Assembly: GCA_029265905.1 (NCBI GenBank) | Contig: JAJUGR010000002.1 | Span: forward strand, 1 to 64,000 | Length of the DNA stretch: 64,000 nucleotides | From: Sporomusaceae bacterium | GTDB taxonomy: Bacteria > Bacillota > Negativicutes > Acidaminococcales > JAJUGR01 | Direction of reading: 5' to 3' | In this document: positions 51,362 to 59,003 of the stretch, piece by piece | Layout of the letters: each line of letters opens with the position of its first letter | Numbering within the stretch: position 1 is the first letter of the stretch | Program-made: the position numbers and the translations under genes | The notes under the pieces: model-generated | Told to the model about the DNA's origin: nothing | Database searches by the model: none | Seen by the model: the letters and a program-made list of their open reading frames with translations, nothing else

Positions 51362-51390
51362 TTACAGTCGATCGGTGGGGCTGGTATGAT
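51362..51390 (+). promoter_or_regulatory. Candidate promoter of the module B regulator
   Basis: TATGAT at 51385-51390 with an extended -10 TGG at 51382-51384; TTACAG at 51362-51367 lies 17 nt upstream. Expected start near 51397, inside the hexanucleotide repeat. Confidence 0.45.
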
Positions 51391-51394
51391 AAAA

Positions 51395-51417
51395 GCAGAA
51401 GCAGAAGCAGAAGCAGA
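51395..51417 (+). repeat. Hexanucleotide tandem repeat (GCAGAA) in the leader of the module B regulator
   Basis: GCAGAA repeated almost four times, immediately downstream of the candidate -10 and about 30 bp before the start codon at 51448. Copy-number change would alter the transcription start region or leader, not the reading frame. Confidence 0.7.
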
Positions 51418-51447
51418 GCATCGCAATTGCGAACGGCAGGGGGAAGT

Positions 51448-53310
51448 ATGACGAAAATTGTACTGATCGCACCGAATCGGGAAATCGCACAGAGCGCGGC
51501 GGCGGCCAAAGACGCATTCCGTTTGGATTTCGACATCTGTCACGGGGCAATGGAAGCGGCGCCGGGCACCGTGGCTGCCTTGCGCGGCAAGGGCGCTAAG
51601 GTGATTATCTCGCGCGGCGGAACGGCGCTGCTGATCAAGCAAAAAGAACGCATTCCGGTGGTCGAAATCAAGATGAGCCTGGGCGACGCCGTCCGGGCCA
51701 TTGAAGTGGCGCGGCAATACGGCAGCCGTATTATGTTTGTCGGATTTTTAAATCACGTGCAGGATTTGGACTCTTTGGGGCCGTTGCTGGGACTGGACAT
51801 CGGTCAGACGATCATCCGCGACCGGCAGGATGCGGAGGCGCAGATCAAGGCGGCGAAGGCAGGCGGGTATGACGTGATTATTGGCGGGGCGGTGCAGTGC
51901 GAGATTGCCGAAAAACTGGCGATGCCAGCCGTGTTTTTGCAAGTCGGCCTGCAATCCGTTTACAATGCTTACAATGAAGCCAAAGCGCTGCTGGAAGTGG
52001 TGCTGGAGGAAGAGCGCAAGACGGAAGAGATACGAGCGCTGCTGGACAATACGGGCGAAGGCTTTGTGGCGATCGATCGGGCCGGCCACATCACGCTCGT
52101 CAACCAGTCGGCCTTGCGGCTGTTGGGCTACGCGCGGGAAGAGCTGGTCGGCAAACCTGTCAGCGTTGCATTGCCCGGCCTTGCCAACTTGAAGGCTGTC
52201 TTGCAGGAACACGGATCCGGCAAGGATGAAGTCATCACGCTTGGCAAGCAGGTGCTGCTATACAACAAGATCCCGCTGCGGCACAATGGTGAAACAATCG
52301 GCGCCATGGCTACGTTGAAGGATGCCAAGCGGTTGTCAGAAGAAGAAGGGAAAATCCGGGTCAAGCAGCATTTGAGCGGACTGTACGCCAAGTACCGGTT
52401 TTCTGATATTATCGGCGCGAGCAAGGTTTTGGCGGAAGCCAAGCGGATTGCCGCAAGCTACGCCCGGGTCCACTCGACGGTGCTGATCACCAGCGAGTCC
52501 GGCACCGGCAAGGAAATGTTCACGCAGTCGATTCACAATGCCAGCCCGCGCAGCCAGGGGCCGTTTGTGGCCGTCAATTGTGCGGCGCTGGCGCCGGGCA
52601 TCCTGGAAAGCGAGCTGTTCGGCTATGCGGAGGGGGCGTTCAGCGGCGCGAAAAAAGGCGGCAAAATGGGCGTCTTTGAACTGGCGCACGGCGGGACGAT
52701 CTTTTTGGACGAGGTCGGCGAGGTGTCGTCCGCGCTGCAGGAAAAACTATTGCGCGTCTTGCAGGAGAGGTGCGTGATGCGGCTGGGCGACGACAAGGTT
52801 ATTCCTGTTGACGTGCGCGTGGTGGCGGCCACTAATAAGGATTTGGTCCGGGAGGTCAAGGAAGGGCGGTTTCGGGAGGACCTGTTCTTCCGTCTGAACG
52901 TGCTGCGCTTGACGATTCCGCCGCTTCGGGAACGGAAGGAAGACATCCTGGCGTTGGCACAGGCCTTTTTGAAAAAGCACGCCGTGGATCGGCCGCTGGC
53001 CGTTTCGGCGTCCGTGGAAGCGCTGCTTCAACACTATGACTGGCCGGGGAACATCCGGGAGCTGGAAAATCTCATGGAACGGCTCAGCATCATTTCCGAG
53101 CGGGGTGAGATTCGGGAACGCGATTTGCACGCCTACTTTAGCGAAATGGAAGGCTTGTGGGCCGGCAAGGCGGATGAGGTGAAGTTGGACGCGGACGAAG
53201 TGACGCGGGTGCTGGCGCTGGTGAAGGGAAACAAGACGAAGGCGGCGGTTATGCTCGGCGTGCATCGCAGCACGCTGTGGCGGTTTTTAAACGATAAAAA
53301 CGGCGATTAA
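51448..53310 (+). CDS. PrpR-type sigma-54-dependent activator (module B)
   Basis: 620 aa from ATG 51448 with CAGGGGGAAG upstream; the upstream in-frame TTG has no site. PrpR-N sensor domain at about 2-175 (TKIVLIAPNREIAQSAAAAK, KVIISRGGTALLIKQKERIP, YDVIIGGAVQCEIAEKLAMP), a PAS domain at about 190-300 (NTGEGFVAIDRAGHITLVNQ), an AAA+ domain with SESGTGKEMFTQSIHN and an ESELFGYAEGAFSGA loop, where GAFSGA replaces the canonical GAFTGA, and a short Fis-type HTH (NKTKAAVMLGVHRSTLWRFL). Paralogue of 44073-45941. It lies directly upstream of, and co-directional with, a sigma-54-driven operon it probably activates. Confidence 0.9.
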   Translation: MTKIVLIAPNREIAQSAAAAKDAFRLDFDICHGAMEAAPGTVAALRGKGAKVIISRGGTALLIKQKERIPVVEIKMSLGDAVRAIEVARQYGSRIMFVGFLNHVQDLDSLGPLLGLDIGQTIIRDRQDAEAQIKAAKAGGYDVIIGGAVQCEIAEKLAMPAVFLQVGLQSVYNAYNEAKALLEVVLEEERKTEEIRALLDNTGEGFVAIDRAGHITLVNQSALRLLGYAREELVGKPVSVALPGLANLKAVLQEHGSGKDEVITLGKQVLLYNKIPLRHNGETIGAMATLKDAKRLSEEEGKIRVKQHLSGLYAKYRFSDIIGASKVLAEAKRIAASYARVHSTVLITSESGTGKEMFTQSIHNASPRSQGPFVAVNCAALAPGILESELFGYAEGAFSGAKKGGKMGVFELAHGGTIFLDEVGEVSSALQEKLLRVLQERCVMRLGDDKVIPVDVRVVAATNKDLVREVKEGRFREDLFFRLNVLRLTIPPLRERKEDILALAQAFLKKHAVDRPLAVSASVEALLQHYDWPGNIRELENLMERLSIISERGEIRERDLHAYFSEMEGLWAGKADEVKLDADEVTRVLALVKGNKTKAAVMLGVHRSTLWRFLNDKNGD

Positions 53311-53327
53311 CGTCGTGACAATGGATC

Positions 53328-53374
53328 AAAAGCGTTGCAAGCAACAAAAATGTGTTGCTTGCAACGCTTTTTTT
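53328..53374 (+). terminator. Terminator of the regulator gene that also contains two activator-like dyads
   Basis: A perfect 19-bp stem (53328-53346 with 53353-53371), 6-nt loop, and a T-run to 53374. Each arm is itself a palindrome: GTTGC-AA-GCAAC at 53334-53345 and GTTGC-TT-GCAAC at 53354-53365. They lie 66-97 bp upstream of the -24 box at 53431, the usual place for enhancer-binding protein sites. Confidence 0.85.
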
Positions 53375-53430
53375 CAGGCGTCGGGGCCCGCCGCTGCCTG
53401 AAAACCGTGGAATTTTCCAAATTCTCAAGT

Positions 53431-53446
53431 TGGCACGCTTTTTGCA
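53431..53446 (+). promoter_or_regulatory. Sigma-54 promoter of module B
   Basis: TGGCAC-N5-TTGCA, exact -24/-12 consensus, 39 bp before the first start codon; almost the same sequence as the module A promoter. Confidence 0.93.
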
Positions 53447-53484
53447 TTTAAAGTTGGATAGATAAAAATGAAGGAGGCCTGATG

Positions 53485-54330
53485 ATGGCTAGAGTGTTAA
53501 ACACGGAAGTCCTGGTACCTGTGCTGGAAAGACTGGTCAAGAAGGCGTGCTACGAACTGAATGACAATGTGATGTGTGCGTTGCGCGCTGCGTATGACGT
53601 GGAAGAGTCGCCGATCGGCAAGGAAACGATTAAAGTCCTCATTGAAAACGGCGAGTTTGCTAAAAAAGAACAACTGCCGTGCTGTCACGATACTGGCGCG
53701 GCTGTGGTTTACCTGGAAATTGGCCAAGATGTGGCCTGGGAGGGGAAACCGCTTAAAGAGCAGATCAATGAAGGCGTGCGCCAGGGCTACGACAAGGGCT
53801 ACCTGAGAAAATCCATGGTCGCCGATCCTTTGGAACGCGTCAACACTGGCGACAACACGCCGGCGATCGTCCACACGGAAATCGTGCCGGGCGACAAAGT
53901 GACGGTTCACGTCATGCCCAAAGGCGGCGGCAGCGAAAACATGGGGGCCTTTAAAGTGCTGCTGCCGGGCGACGGCGTGCAGGGCGTCAAAGACTTTGTG
54001 CTGGAAACCGTTAAACGCGTGGGCGGCAATCCCTGCCCGCCGTACATCATCGGCGTCGGGGTGGGCGGCACGATGGATCACTGCGCCTGGATGGCGAAGA
54101 AAGCGCTGTTCCGCCCGATTGGCGAGCGGCACGCGAAACCCTTGTACGCCGAAATGGAAGAAGACATCCTCAAGGCCGTCAATGACACCGGCGTCGGTCC
54201 GCTCGGCATGGGCGGCCGCGTGACCGCACTTGATGTGCATATCGATTATTATCCGGTTCATATTACCGCGCTGCCGGTGGCAATCAATTTTGCCTGCAAT
54301 TCGGCCCGCCAAGCATCGGAAACCATTTGA
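53485..54330 (+). CDS. ttdA: L(+)-tartrate dehydratase/class I fumarase alpha subunit
   Basis: 281 aa from ATG 53485 (AAGGAGG at 53471-53477; ATG 53482 is an alternative). [4Fe-4S] hydro-lyase: cluster cysteines in QLPCCHDTGAAVVYLEIGQD and in the pair GGNPCPPYIIGVGVGGTMDH-C; AIVHTEIVPGDKVTVHVMPK and GGGSENMGAFKVLLPGDGVQ are conserved family segments. Split alpha/beta form. TtdAB and two-subunit fumarase cannot be told apart by eye; the neighbouring transporter and oxaloacetate decarboxylase favour tartrate, since its dehydration gives oxaloacetate directly. Confidence 0.88.
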   Translation: MARVLNTEVLVPVLERLVKKACYELNDNVMCALRAAYDVEESPIGKETIKVLIENGEFAKKEQLPCCHDTGAAVVYLEIGQDVAWEGKPLKEQINEGVRQGYDKGYLRKSMVADPLERVNTGDNTPAIVHTEIVPGDKVTVHVMPKGGGSENMGAFKVLLPGDGVQGVKDFVLETVKRVGGNPCPPYIIGVGVGGTMDHCAWMAKKALFRPIGERHAKPLYAEMEEDILKAVNDTGVGPLGMGGRVTALDVHIDYYPVHITALPVAINFACNSARQASETI

Positions 54331-54357
54331 TTTTATCAAGAGAAGGAGTTGGCTAGC

Positions 54358-54906
54358 ATGGAAATGGAAATAACCTTGCCGTTGACAAAAGAAAAAGCCA
54401 AAACGCTAAAGGCCGGAGACATACTGTATTTGACCGGCTACGTTTATACCTGCCGCGACGCTGCGCATAAATTGATTGAAGAAGCGCTGGCAAAGGGCGA
54501 AAAATCCCCCATTGACTGGCAGGATCAGACCGTATATTATGCCGGACCCTGTCCGGCGCGCCCGGGAATGGTGTTTGGTTCGAATGGGCCGACGACAGCT
54601 TCGCGCATGGATCCGTTTGTTGAGATGATGTTTCAGCAAGGCATGGTTGCGATGCTGGGAAAAGGCGATCGTGCGGATTACGTGGCTGATTTGTGCAAGA
54701 AGTATGGCGGCGTTTCTCTGCTGGGGGTTGGCGGCGCCTCGGCGGTCAATGCTGCCCGCGTCAAATCGGTCGAAATTGTCGCGTACCCGGAACTGGGAAC
54801 CGAGTCGATCAAGAAGCTGCATTTTGACCGCTACCGTGTCATTGTTGGGACGGATACGGAGGGCAACGTGCTGCAAAAACAGGAAGTGCCCAAGTATAGA
54901 CGATAA
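54358..54906 (+). CDS. ttdB: L(+)-tartrate dehydratase/class I fumarase beta subunit
   Basis: 182 aa from ATG 54358 (AAGGAG upstream; TTG 54349 is too close to it). Fe-hydro-lyase C-terminal domain: LKAGDILYLTGYVYTCRDAA, YYAGPCPARPGMVFGSNGPT, TASRMDPFVEMMFQQGMVAM and YGGVSLLGVGGASAVNAARV; the GPTTASRMD motif binds substrate. Pairs with the alpha subunit 27 bp upstream. Confidence 0.88.
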   Translation: MEMEITLPLTKEKAKTLKAGDILYLTGYVYTCRDAAHKLIEEALAKGEKSPIDWQDQTVYYAGPCPARPGMVFGSNGPTTASRMDPFVEMMFQQGMVAMLGKGDRADYVADLCKKYGGVSLLGVGGASAVNAARVKSVEIVAYPELGTESIKKLHFDRYRVIVGTDTEGNVLQKQEVPKYRR

Positions 54907-54923
54907 GCGCAGGGCAATTGTGG

Positions 54924-54951
54924 GGAACGGCCGTTGTACAGCGGTCGTTCC
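54924..54951 (+). other. Intercistronic hairpin between ttdB and the transporter
   Basis: GGAACGGCCG pairs with CGGTCGTTCC (one G-T pair) around an 8-nt loop; no T-run follows. Likely a processing or stability element within the operon. Confidence 0.4.
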
Positions 54952-54994
54952 GCCGTTTATGGCTGTGCGGCAATAAATGATAGGAGGCGTCAAT

Positions 54995-56398
54995 GTGAAG
55001 GGGAACATTGCAAAGGGGCTCGGAGTGCTGGCGGTCGGCGTAATCATCTGGTTTATGCCCGTTCCGGTCGGGCTCAAACCTGCGGCCTGGAAATTATTCG
55101 CTGTTTTTATGGCGACGATCCTGGGATTTATTCTACAACCATTGCCGATCGGCGCCATTGCTTTTATCAGTATTACGTTTACGGCGCTAACGGGCGTGCT
55201 GAAGCCGGCCGAAGCGTTGTCCGGGTTTGGCGATACCACGATTTGGCTGATTGTGTCAGCCTTTTTGTTTGCCAAAGGGTTCATCAAGACCGGTCTGGGC
55301 CGGCGGATCGCGTACCTGCTGATCCGAAAGATGGGCGACAGCACGCTGAAGCTGGGCTACACGATTGTGCTCAGCGACCTGATTATCAGTCCGGCCACGC
55401 CGTCCAACGCCGCCCGCGCCGGCGGGATTATCTTTCCGATCGTGCGCAGCCTGGCGTCGGCTTTCGATTCGGAGCCGGGGCCGTCGGCGCGCCGGGTGGG
55501 GTCGTTTTTGATGCAGACCGGCTACCAGGGCAACACGATTACTTCCGCGATGTTTATGACCGCAATGGCGGGCAATCCGCTGATTTCCCTGTTGGCGGCG
55601 CAGGCGCTGAACATTCAAATCACGTGGGGGCAGTGGGCGCTGGCCGCCTCGGTGCCCGGCGTGCTGTCGCTATTGGTGGTGCCTTATTTCATTTATAAGG
55701 CGTATCCGCCGGAACTGAAAAAAACGCCGGAGGCGAAAGCCTTTGCCGCCGGCGAGCTGGAAAAGATGGGGGCGATGTCCCTTGGTGAGAAAATTGTCGC
55801 CGGAATCTTTATCGGCGCGTTGGCCTTATGGAGCACTTCCCAGTATACAAACCTGAATGCCACGGTTGTCGCCATGCTGGCGGTTTCTGTTATGCTGGGT
55901 ACTCGGGTCTTGGAATGGAAGGACGTGTTGGAGGAAAAAGGCGCTTGGGATACTTTGGTTTGGATGGGGGCGTTGGTTGGCTTAGCCGGTTACCTGTCTA
56001 AACTCGGCTTTATCCCTTGGTTTTCCAAGGCGGTTGGGGCCAGCATTGCGGGCGTGCCCTGGTTTCAAGCCTTCGTGGTCTTGCTCGTCATCTACATGTA
56101 CGCCCACTACGGTTTCGCCAGCCTGACCGCGCATATTACTGCGATGTACTCGGCGTTCGTCACTGTGGCGGTCGCCGCGGGCGCGCCCGTGTACCTGGCG
56201 GCCTTGGCGCTGGCCTTCATGTCGAATTTGTGCATGTCTCTGACGCATTACGCGGCGGCGCCGGCCCCGATTTATTTCGGCGCTGGCTATGTCGACCAAG
56301 GCACCTGGTGGAAGCTGGGCTTCATGGTTTCGGTGATCAACATCGTCATCTGGGTTGGCGTCGGCTCGCTGTGGTGGAAAGCGCTCGGTCTTTGGTAG
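54995..56398 (+). CDS. DASS (SLC13/TtdT)-family dicarboxylate transporter, module B
   Basis: 467 aa from GTG 54995; ATAGGAGG just upstream gives a 7-nt spacing, and the ATG at 54977 lies before that site. Same topology and motifs as the module A transporter: LGFILQPLPIGAIAFISITF, FGDTTIWLIVSAFLFAKGFI, SPATPSNAARAGGIIFPIV and NLCMSLTHYAAAPAPIYFGA. One visible difference lies in the signature hairpin (SNT in A, SNA in B), which may reflect substrate choice. In E. coli the tartrate transporter TtdT belongs to this family and is coded with ttdAB. Predicted to import tartrate (or exchange it for a product). Confidence 0.9.
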   Translation: MKGNIAKGLGVLAVGVIIWFMPVPVGLKPAAWKLFAVFMATILGFILQPLPIGAIAFISITFTALTGVLKPAEALSGFGDTTIWLIVSAFLFAKGFIKTGLGRRIAYLLIRKMGDSTLKLGYTIVLSDLIISPATPSNAARAGGIIFPIVRSLASAFDSEPGPSARRVGSFLMQTGYQGNTITSAMFMTAMAGNPLISLLAAQALNIQITWGQWALAASVPGVLSLLVVPYFIYKAYPPELKKTPEAKAFAAGELEKMGAMSLGEKIVAGIFIGALALWSTSQYTNLNATVVAMLAVSVMLGTRVLEWKDVLEEKGAWDTLVWMGALVGLAGYLSKLGFIPWFSKAVGASIAGVPWFQAFVVLLVIYMYAHYGFASLTAHITAMYSAFVTVAVAAGAPVYLAALALAFMSNLCMSLTHYAAAPAPIYFGAGYVDQGTWWKLGFMVSVINIVIWVGVGSLWWKALGLW

Positions 56399-56424
56399 CA
56401 AAATCGTAAAACGGAGTGTGGAAA

Positions 56425-57768
56425 ATGGCAAAGTCGGTAAAAATCGTCGAAACCGTCCTGCGTGACGGTCATCAATCCTTGGCTGCGACGCGGATGCGGA
56501 CCAGCGACATGATTCCCATGCTGGAGCAACTGGACGAGGTGGGGTATTTCTCGCTGGAAGCGTGGGGTGGCGCCACGTTTGACAGTTGTTTGCGGTTTTT
56601 AAACGAGGATCCCTGGGAGCGGCTGCGCACCCTGAAGCGGCACGTCAAAAAGACGCCGCTGCAGATGCTGCTCCGCGGGCAGAACATTCTCGGCTACAAC
56701 CACTACGCCGATGACGTGGTGACAGAGTTCGTCAACCGGGCCGTGGACAACGGCATCGGCGTGATCCGCGTGTTTGATGCGTTAAACGATGTGCGCAACC
56801 TGGAAGTGGCGATGAAGACGGCCAAGGCGGCCGGCGCGCACGTGCAGGGGGCGCTCGTCTACACGATCAGCCCGTACCACACCGAAGCGAGCTTTTTGCA
56901 GGTCGCCAAAGACTTGAAGCAGCTGGGGGCCGACTCGATCTGTATCAAGGACATGTCGGGCCTCTTGTCGCCGTACGCGGCTTACGACCTGGTCAAGACG
57001 CTCAAAGACAACATGGACCTGCCGATCCACCTGCACACGCACTACACGAGCGGCATGGCGTCGATGACGTACCTGAAGGCGATCGAAGCAGGCGTCGACA
57101 TTGTCGACTGCGCCCTGTCGCCGTTTGCGCTGGGGACGGCGCAGCCGGCGACGGAGGCGATCGTGGCCGCCCTGGAGGGGACGCCGTACGACACGGGGAT
57201 CGACAAGGAGAAGCTTTACCCGATCGCCGAGCATTTCCGGACGGTGAAAAAAGACCTGGCCGACGAATTCAAGCTCAACACGGCGATCGGCATCGACACG
57301 AAGGTGCTGTCGTTCCAGATCCCGGGCGGCATGCTGTCAAACCTCTTGAACCAGTTGAAGGAGCAGGGGATGGCGGACAAGTACCCGGAACTGTTGGAGG
57401 AGATGCCGCGCGTGCGGGCGGAGCTTGGCTATCCGCCGCTCGTGACGCCGACGAGCCAGATCACCGGCTCGATGGCGGCGTTCAACGTGATGATGGGGCG
57501 CTACAGCCTGGTGCCGCGCGAGGTCAAGGACATGGTGCGGGGCAAGTACGGCCGCATGCCGGCCCCGATCGACCCGGAATTCCGCAAACTGATCATCGGC
57601 GACGAACCGGTGATCGACCACCGGCCGGCCGACGATATCGCGCCGCAATTGGAAACGTTGAGACAGGAGCTGGCGGACAAGGGCTACCCTGGCGTGAGCC
57701 TGGAGGACGTGCTGTCGTACGCCTTGTTCCCGGAAGTGGCGCTGGCGTTCTTTGCCCAGCGCGCCTGA
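56425..57768 (+). CDS. oadA: Oxaloacetate decarboxylase alpha (carboxyltransferase) subunit, copy 2
   Basis: 447 aa from ATG 56425 (CGGAG upstream). Nearly identical to copy 1 from VKIVETVLRDGHQSLAATRM to FFAQRA; the few differences seen include T for A in DDVVTEFVNRA, A for S in MKTAKAAGAHV, SL for KI in GRYSLVPREV, R for K in LETLRQEL and V for A in YPGVSLEDV. The DNA is also near-identical, including stretches of more than 100 bases at the 5' end. It too lacks a biotin-carrier domain. It would decarboxylate the oxaloacetate formed by TtdAB. Confidence 0.9.
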   Translation: MAKSVKIVETVLRDGHQSLAATRMRTSDMIPMLEQLDEVGYFSLEAWGGATFDSCLRFLNEDPWERLRTLKRHVKKTPLQMLLRGQNILGYNHYADDVVTEFVNRAVDNGIGVIRVFDALNDVRNLEVAMKTAKAAGAHVQGALVYTISPYHTEASFLQVAKDLKQLGADSICIKDMSGLLSPYAAYDLVKTLKDNMDLPIHLHTHYTSGMASMTYLKAIEAGVDIVDCALSPFALGTAQPATEAIVAALEGTPYDTGIDKEKLYPIAEHFRTVKKDLADEFKLNTAIGIDTKVLSFQIPGGMLSNLLNQLKEQGMADKYPELLEEMPRVRAELGYPPLVTPTSQITGSMAAFNVMMGRYSLVPREVKDMVRGKYGRMPAPIDPEFRKLIIGDEPVIDHRPADDIAPQLETLRQELADKGYPGVSLEDVLSYALFPEVALAFFAQRA

Positions 57769-57791
57769 CGAAGCAGGGAAGGGGGGCGGAA

Positions 57792-57860
57792 GGGTTTTTG
57801 AGCGGACGGATTCATTACCTGGGGCTGGGACGACCGGTGAAAAAGTATAAATTGAATTAA
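57792..57860 (+). pseudogene. 3' remnant of the small HTH gene behind oadA copy 2
   Basis: The stretch GRIHYLGLGRPVKKYKLN followed by TAA (57804-57860) matches the end of the 93-aa HTH protein at 50927-51208 (WRVHYLGIGRPVKKYQLN). The 5' part is missing: the sequence after both oadA stops is the same (GACGAAGCAGGGAAGGGGG), then copy 2 jumps to the last codons. An internal deletion of about 200 bp explains this. Confidence 0.8.
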
Positions 57861-57872
57861 CCTGCAACACGA

Positions 57873-57912
57873 AGAAGCAACGCCAAATCTGCTGGCGTTG
57901 CTTCTTTTTTTT
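57873..57912 (+). terminator. Terminator of module B
   Basis: AGAAGCAACGCCA at 57873-57885 pairs with TGGCGTTGCTTCT at 57893-57905 around a 7-nt loop, followed by a T-run to 57912. Confidence 0.88.
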
Positions 57913-57914
57913 GA

Positions 57915-57953
57915 GTTATGCAGTTATGTGGTGCCTGACCCCGCTTTGACCCC
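57915..57953 (-). repeat. Dispersed repeat after module B
   Basis: GTTATGCAGTTATGTGGTGC followed by CTGACCCC and a second GACCCC; the inverse of the repeat at 40108-40138. It lies between the module B terminator and the end of the convergent LysR gene. Confidence 0.65.
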
Positions 57954-57955
57954 GT

Positions 57956-58861
57956 TTACACCAATTCCTTGGTCAGGCTGATGAAGGCCTGCTCGTACTT
58001 GGTCAGGTATTTTCCCTTGCGGTAGACGACGGCGAGGGTGCGGGTGAAGGCTGGGGCGGCGGTGAATAAACGGACAGGGGTGGCAGGGTTGTTGTGCAAG
58101 GTGCTGACCGATTTTGTGGAGAAGGTGAAGCCCATGCCGATCGAGGCCAATGCGTGGGCTGCCTGGTAGCTGCGCGTCTCCAAAACGGTGCGGGGGCGGT
58201 AGCCGGACTGCAAAAAGAGCAAGTCGGCGATGCGCCGCAACGCTTGCCCTTCCTGCAGCAGGATAAAAGGCTCTGCCTCCAGCTCGCGCAAGGACAGGAG
58301 CGGTGGATTGGCGTTGTCGCCGGGATGTCGCTTTGCGACAGGGTGGTTCGGCGGAGCGACGATGAGAAATTTTTCTTCCAGCAAGACTTCATGGGAATAG
58401 TCGCTGCTGTTGATCGGCAGCGACAAAATGGTCAGGTCGGTTACGCCGTGGTTCATCCACTCTTCCAGCTCAGCTGACGTGCCTTCGTGCAGCGACAGCT
58501 CGACGTTCGGATAGCGGGCGAGAAACGTCGGGAGGACGATCGGCAGGATGTAGGCGCTGCGCACGGGGGACATGCCGACAGCGAGACGGCCTGTTTTTTC
58601 TTCGGCGAAGTCCTGCATCTGCTGCAGCAGGTTGCTATCTAATTGGAGGAGCTGGCGGGCGGCGCGCGCAAACTCCTCGCCGGCGTAGGTGAGGGTCAGG
58701 GGGGTCGTGCTGCGGTCGAACAGCTTGACCCCGATTTGCTTTTCGAGCTTTTGGATGTACTGGCTCAAGTGCGGCTGGGCGATGAAAAGCTTTTCCGCGG
58801 CGCGGGAAAAGCTTCGTTCCTCGGCGACCATGAGCATATAGCGCAATTGGCGAAGTTCCAC
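57956..58861 (-). CDS. LysR-family transcriptional regulator
   Basis: 301 aa on the minus strand, GTG start at 58861 with AGAGAGGGGA upstream. N-terminal winged HTH MELRQLRYMLMVAEERSFSR followed by AAEKLFIAQPHLSQYIQKLE; effector domain with GRLAVGMSPVRSAYILPIVL and LSLPINSSDYSHEVLLEEKF. It is divergent from citD across a 142-bp AT-rich region, the usual layout for a LysR protein controlling the neighbouring operon, so it probably regulates citDEF. Its effector is unknown. Confidence 0.9.
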   Translation of the reverse strand: MELRQLRYMLMVAEERSFSRAAEKLFIAQPHLSQYIQKLEKQIGVKLFDRSTTPLTLTYAGEEFARAARQLLQLDSNLLQQMQDFAEEKTGRLAVGMSPVRSAYILPIVLPTFLARYPNVELSLHEGTSAELEEWMNHGVTDLTILSLPINSSDYSHEVLLEEKFLIVAPPNHPVAKRHPGDNANPPLLSLRELEAEPFILLQEGQALRRIADLLFLQSGYRPRTVLETRSYQAAHALASIGMGFTFSTKSVSTLHNNPATPVRLFTAAPAFTRTLAVVYRKGKYLTKYEQAFISLTKELV

Positions 58862-58921
58862 GGTTGGCGTCCCCTCTCTTATTATACTTAAATAGGTATA
58901 ATTATTATACGTATTATAATA

Positions 58922-58951
58922 TTAGACATATCAAAATGCCTAGCCTATAAT
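58922..58951 (+). promoter_or_regulatory. Candidate promoter of citDEF
   Basis: TTAGAC at 58922-58927, an 18-nt spacer, TATAAT at 58946-58951, 52 bp before the citD start. Just upstream (about 58880-58920) is a very AT-rich stretch with several TATAAT-like sites and ATACGTAT, suited to LysR binding and the divergent promoter. Confidence 0.55.
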
Positions 58952-59003
58952 GGTGAACAAATGAAAATACCGAATTGACTGAACTTTGGCAGGAGGGATA
59001 GGC

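Noticed and set aside
51395-51417. CRISPR or longer array
   Set aside because: Units are only 6 bp and contiguous, without spacers.
53328-53374. Pure terminator with no other role
   Set aside because: Kept as a terminator, but the double palindrome inside the arms and its distance to the sigma-54 promoter argue for a second role, so it is reported as a finding.
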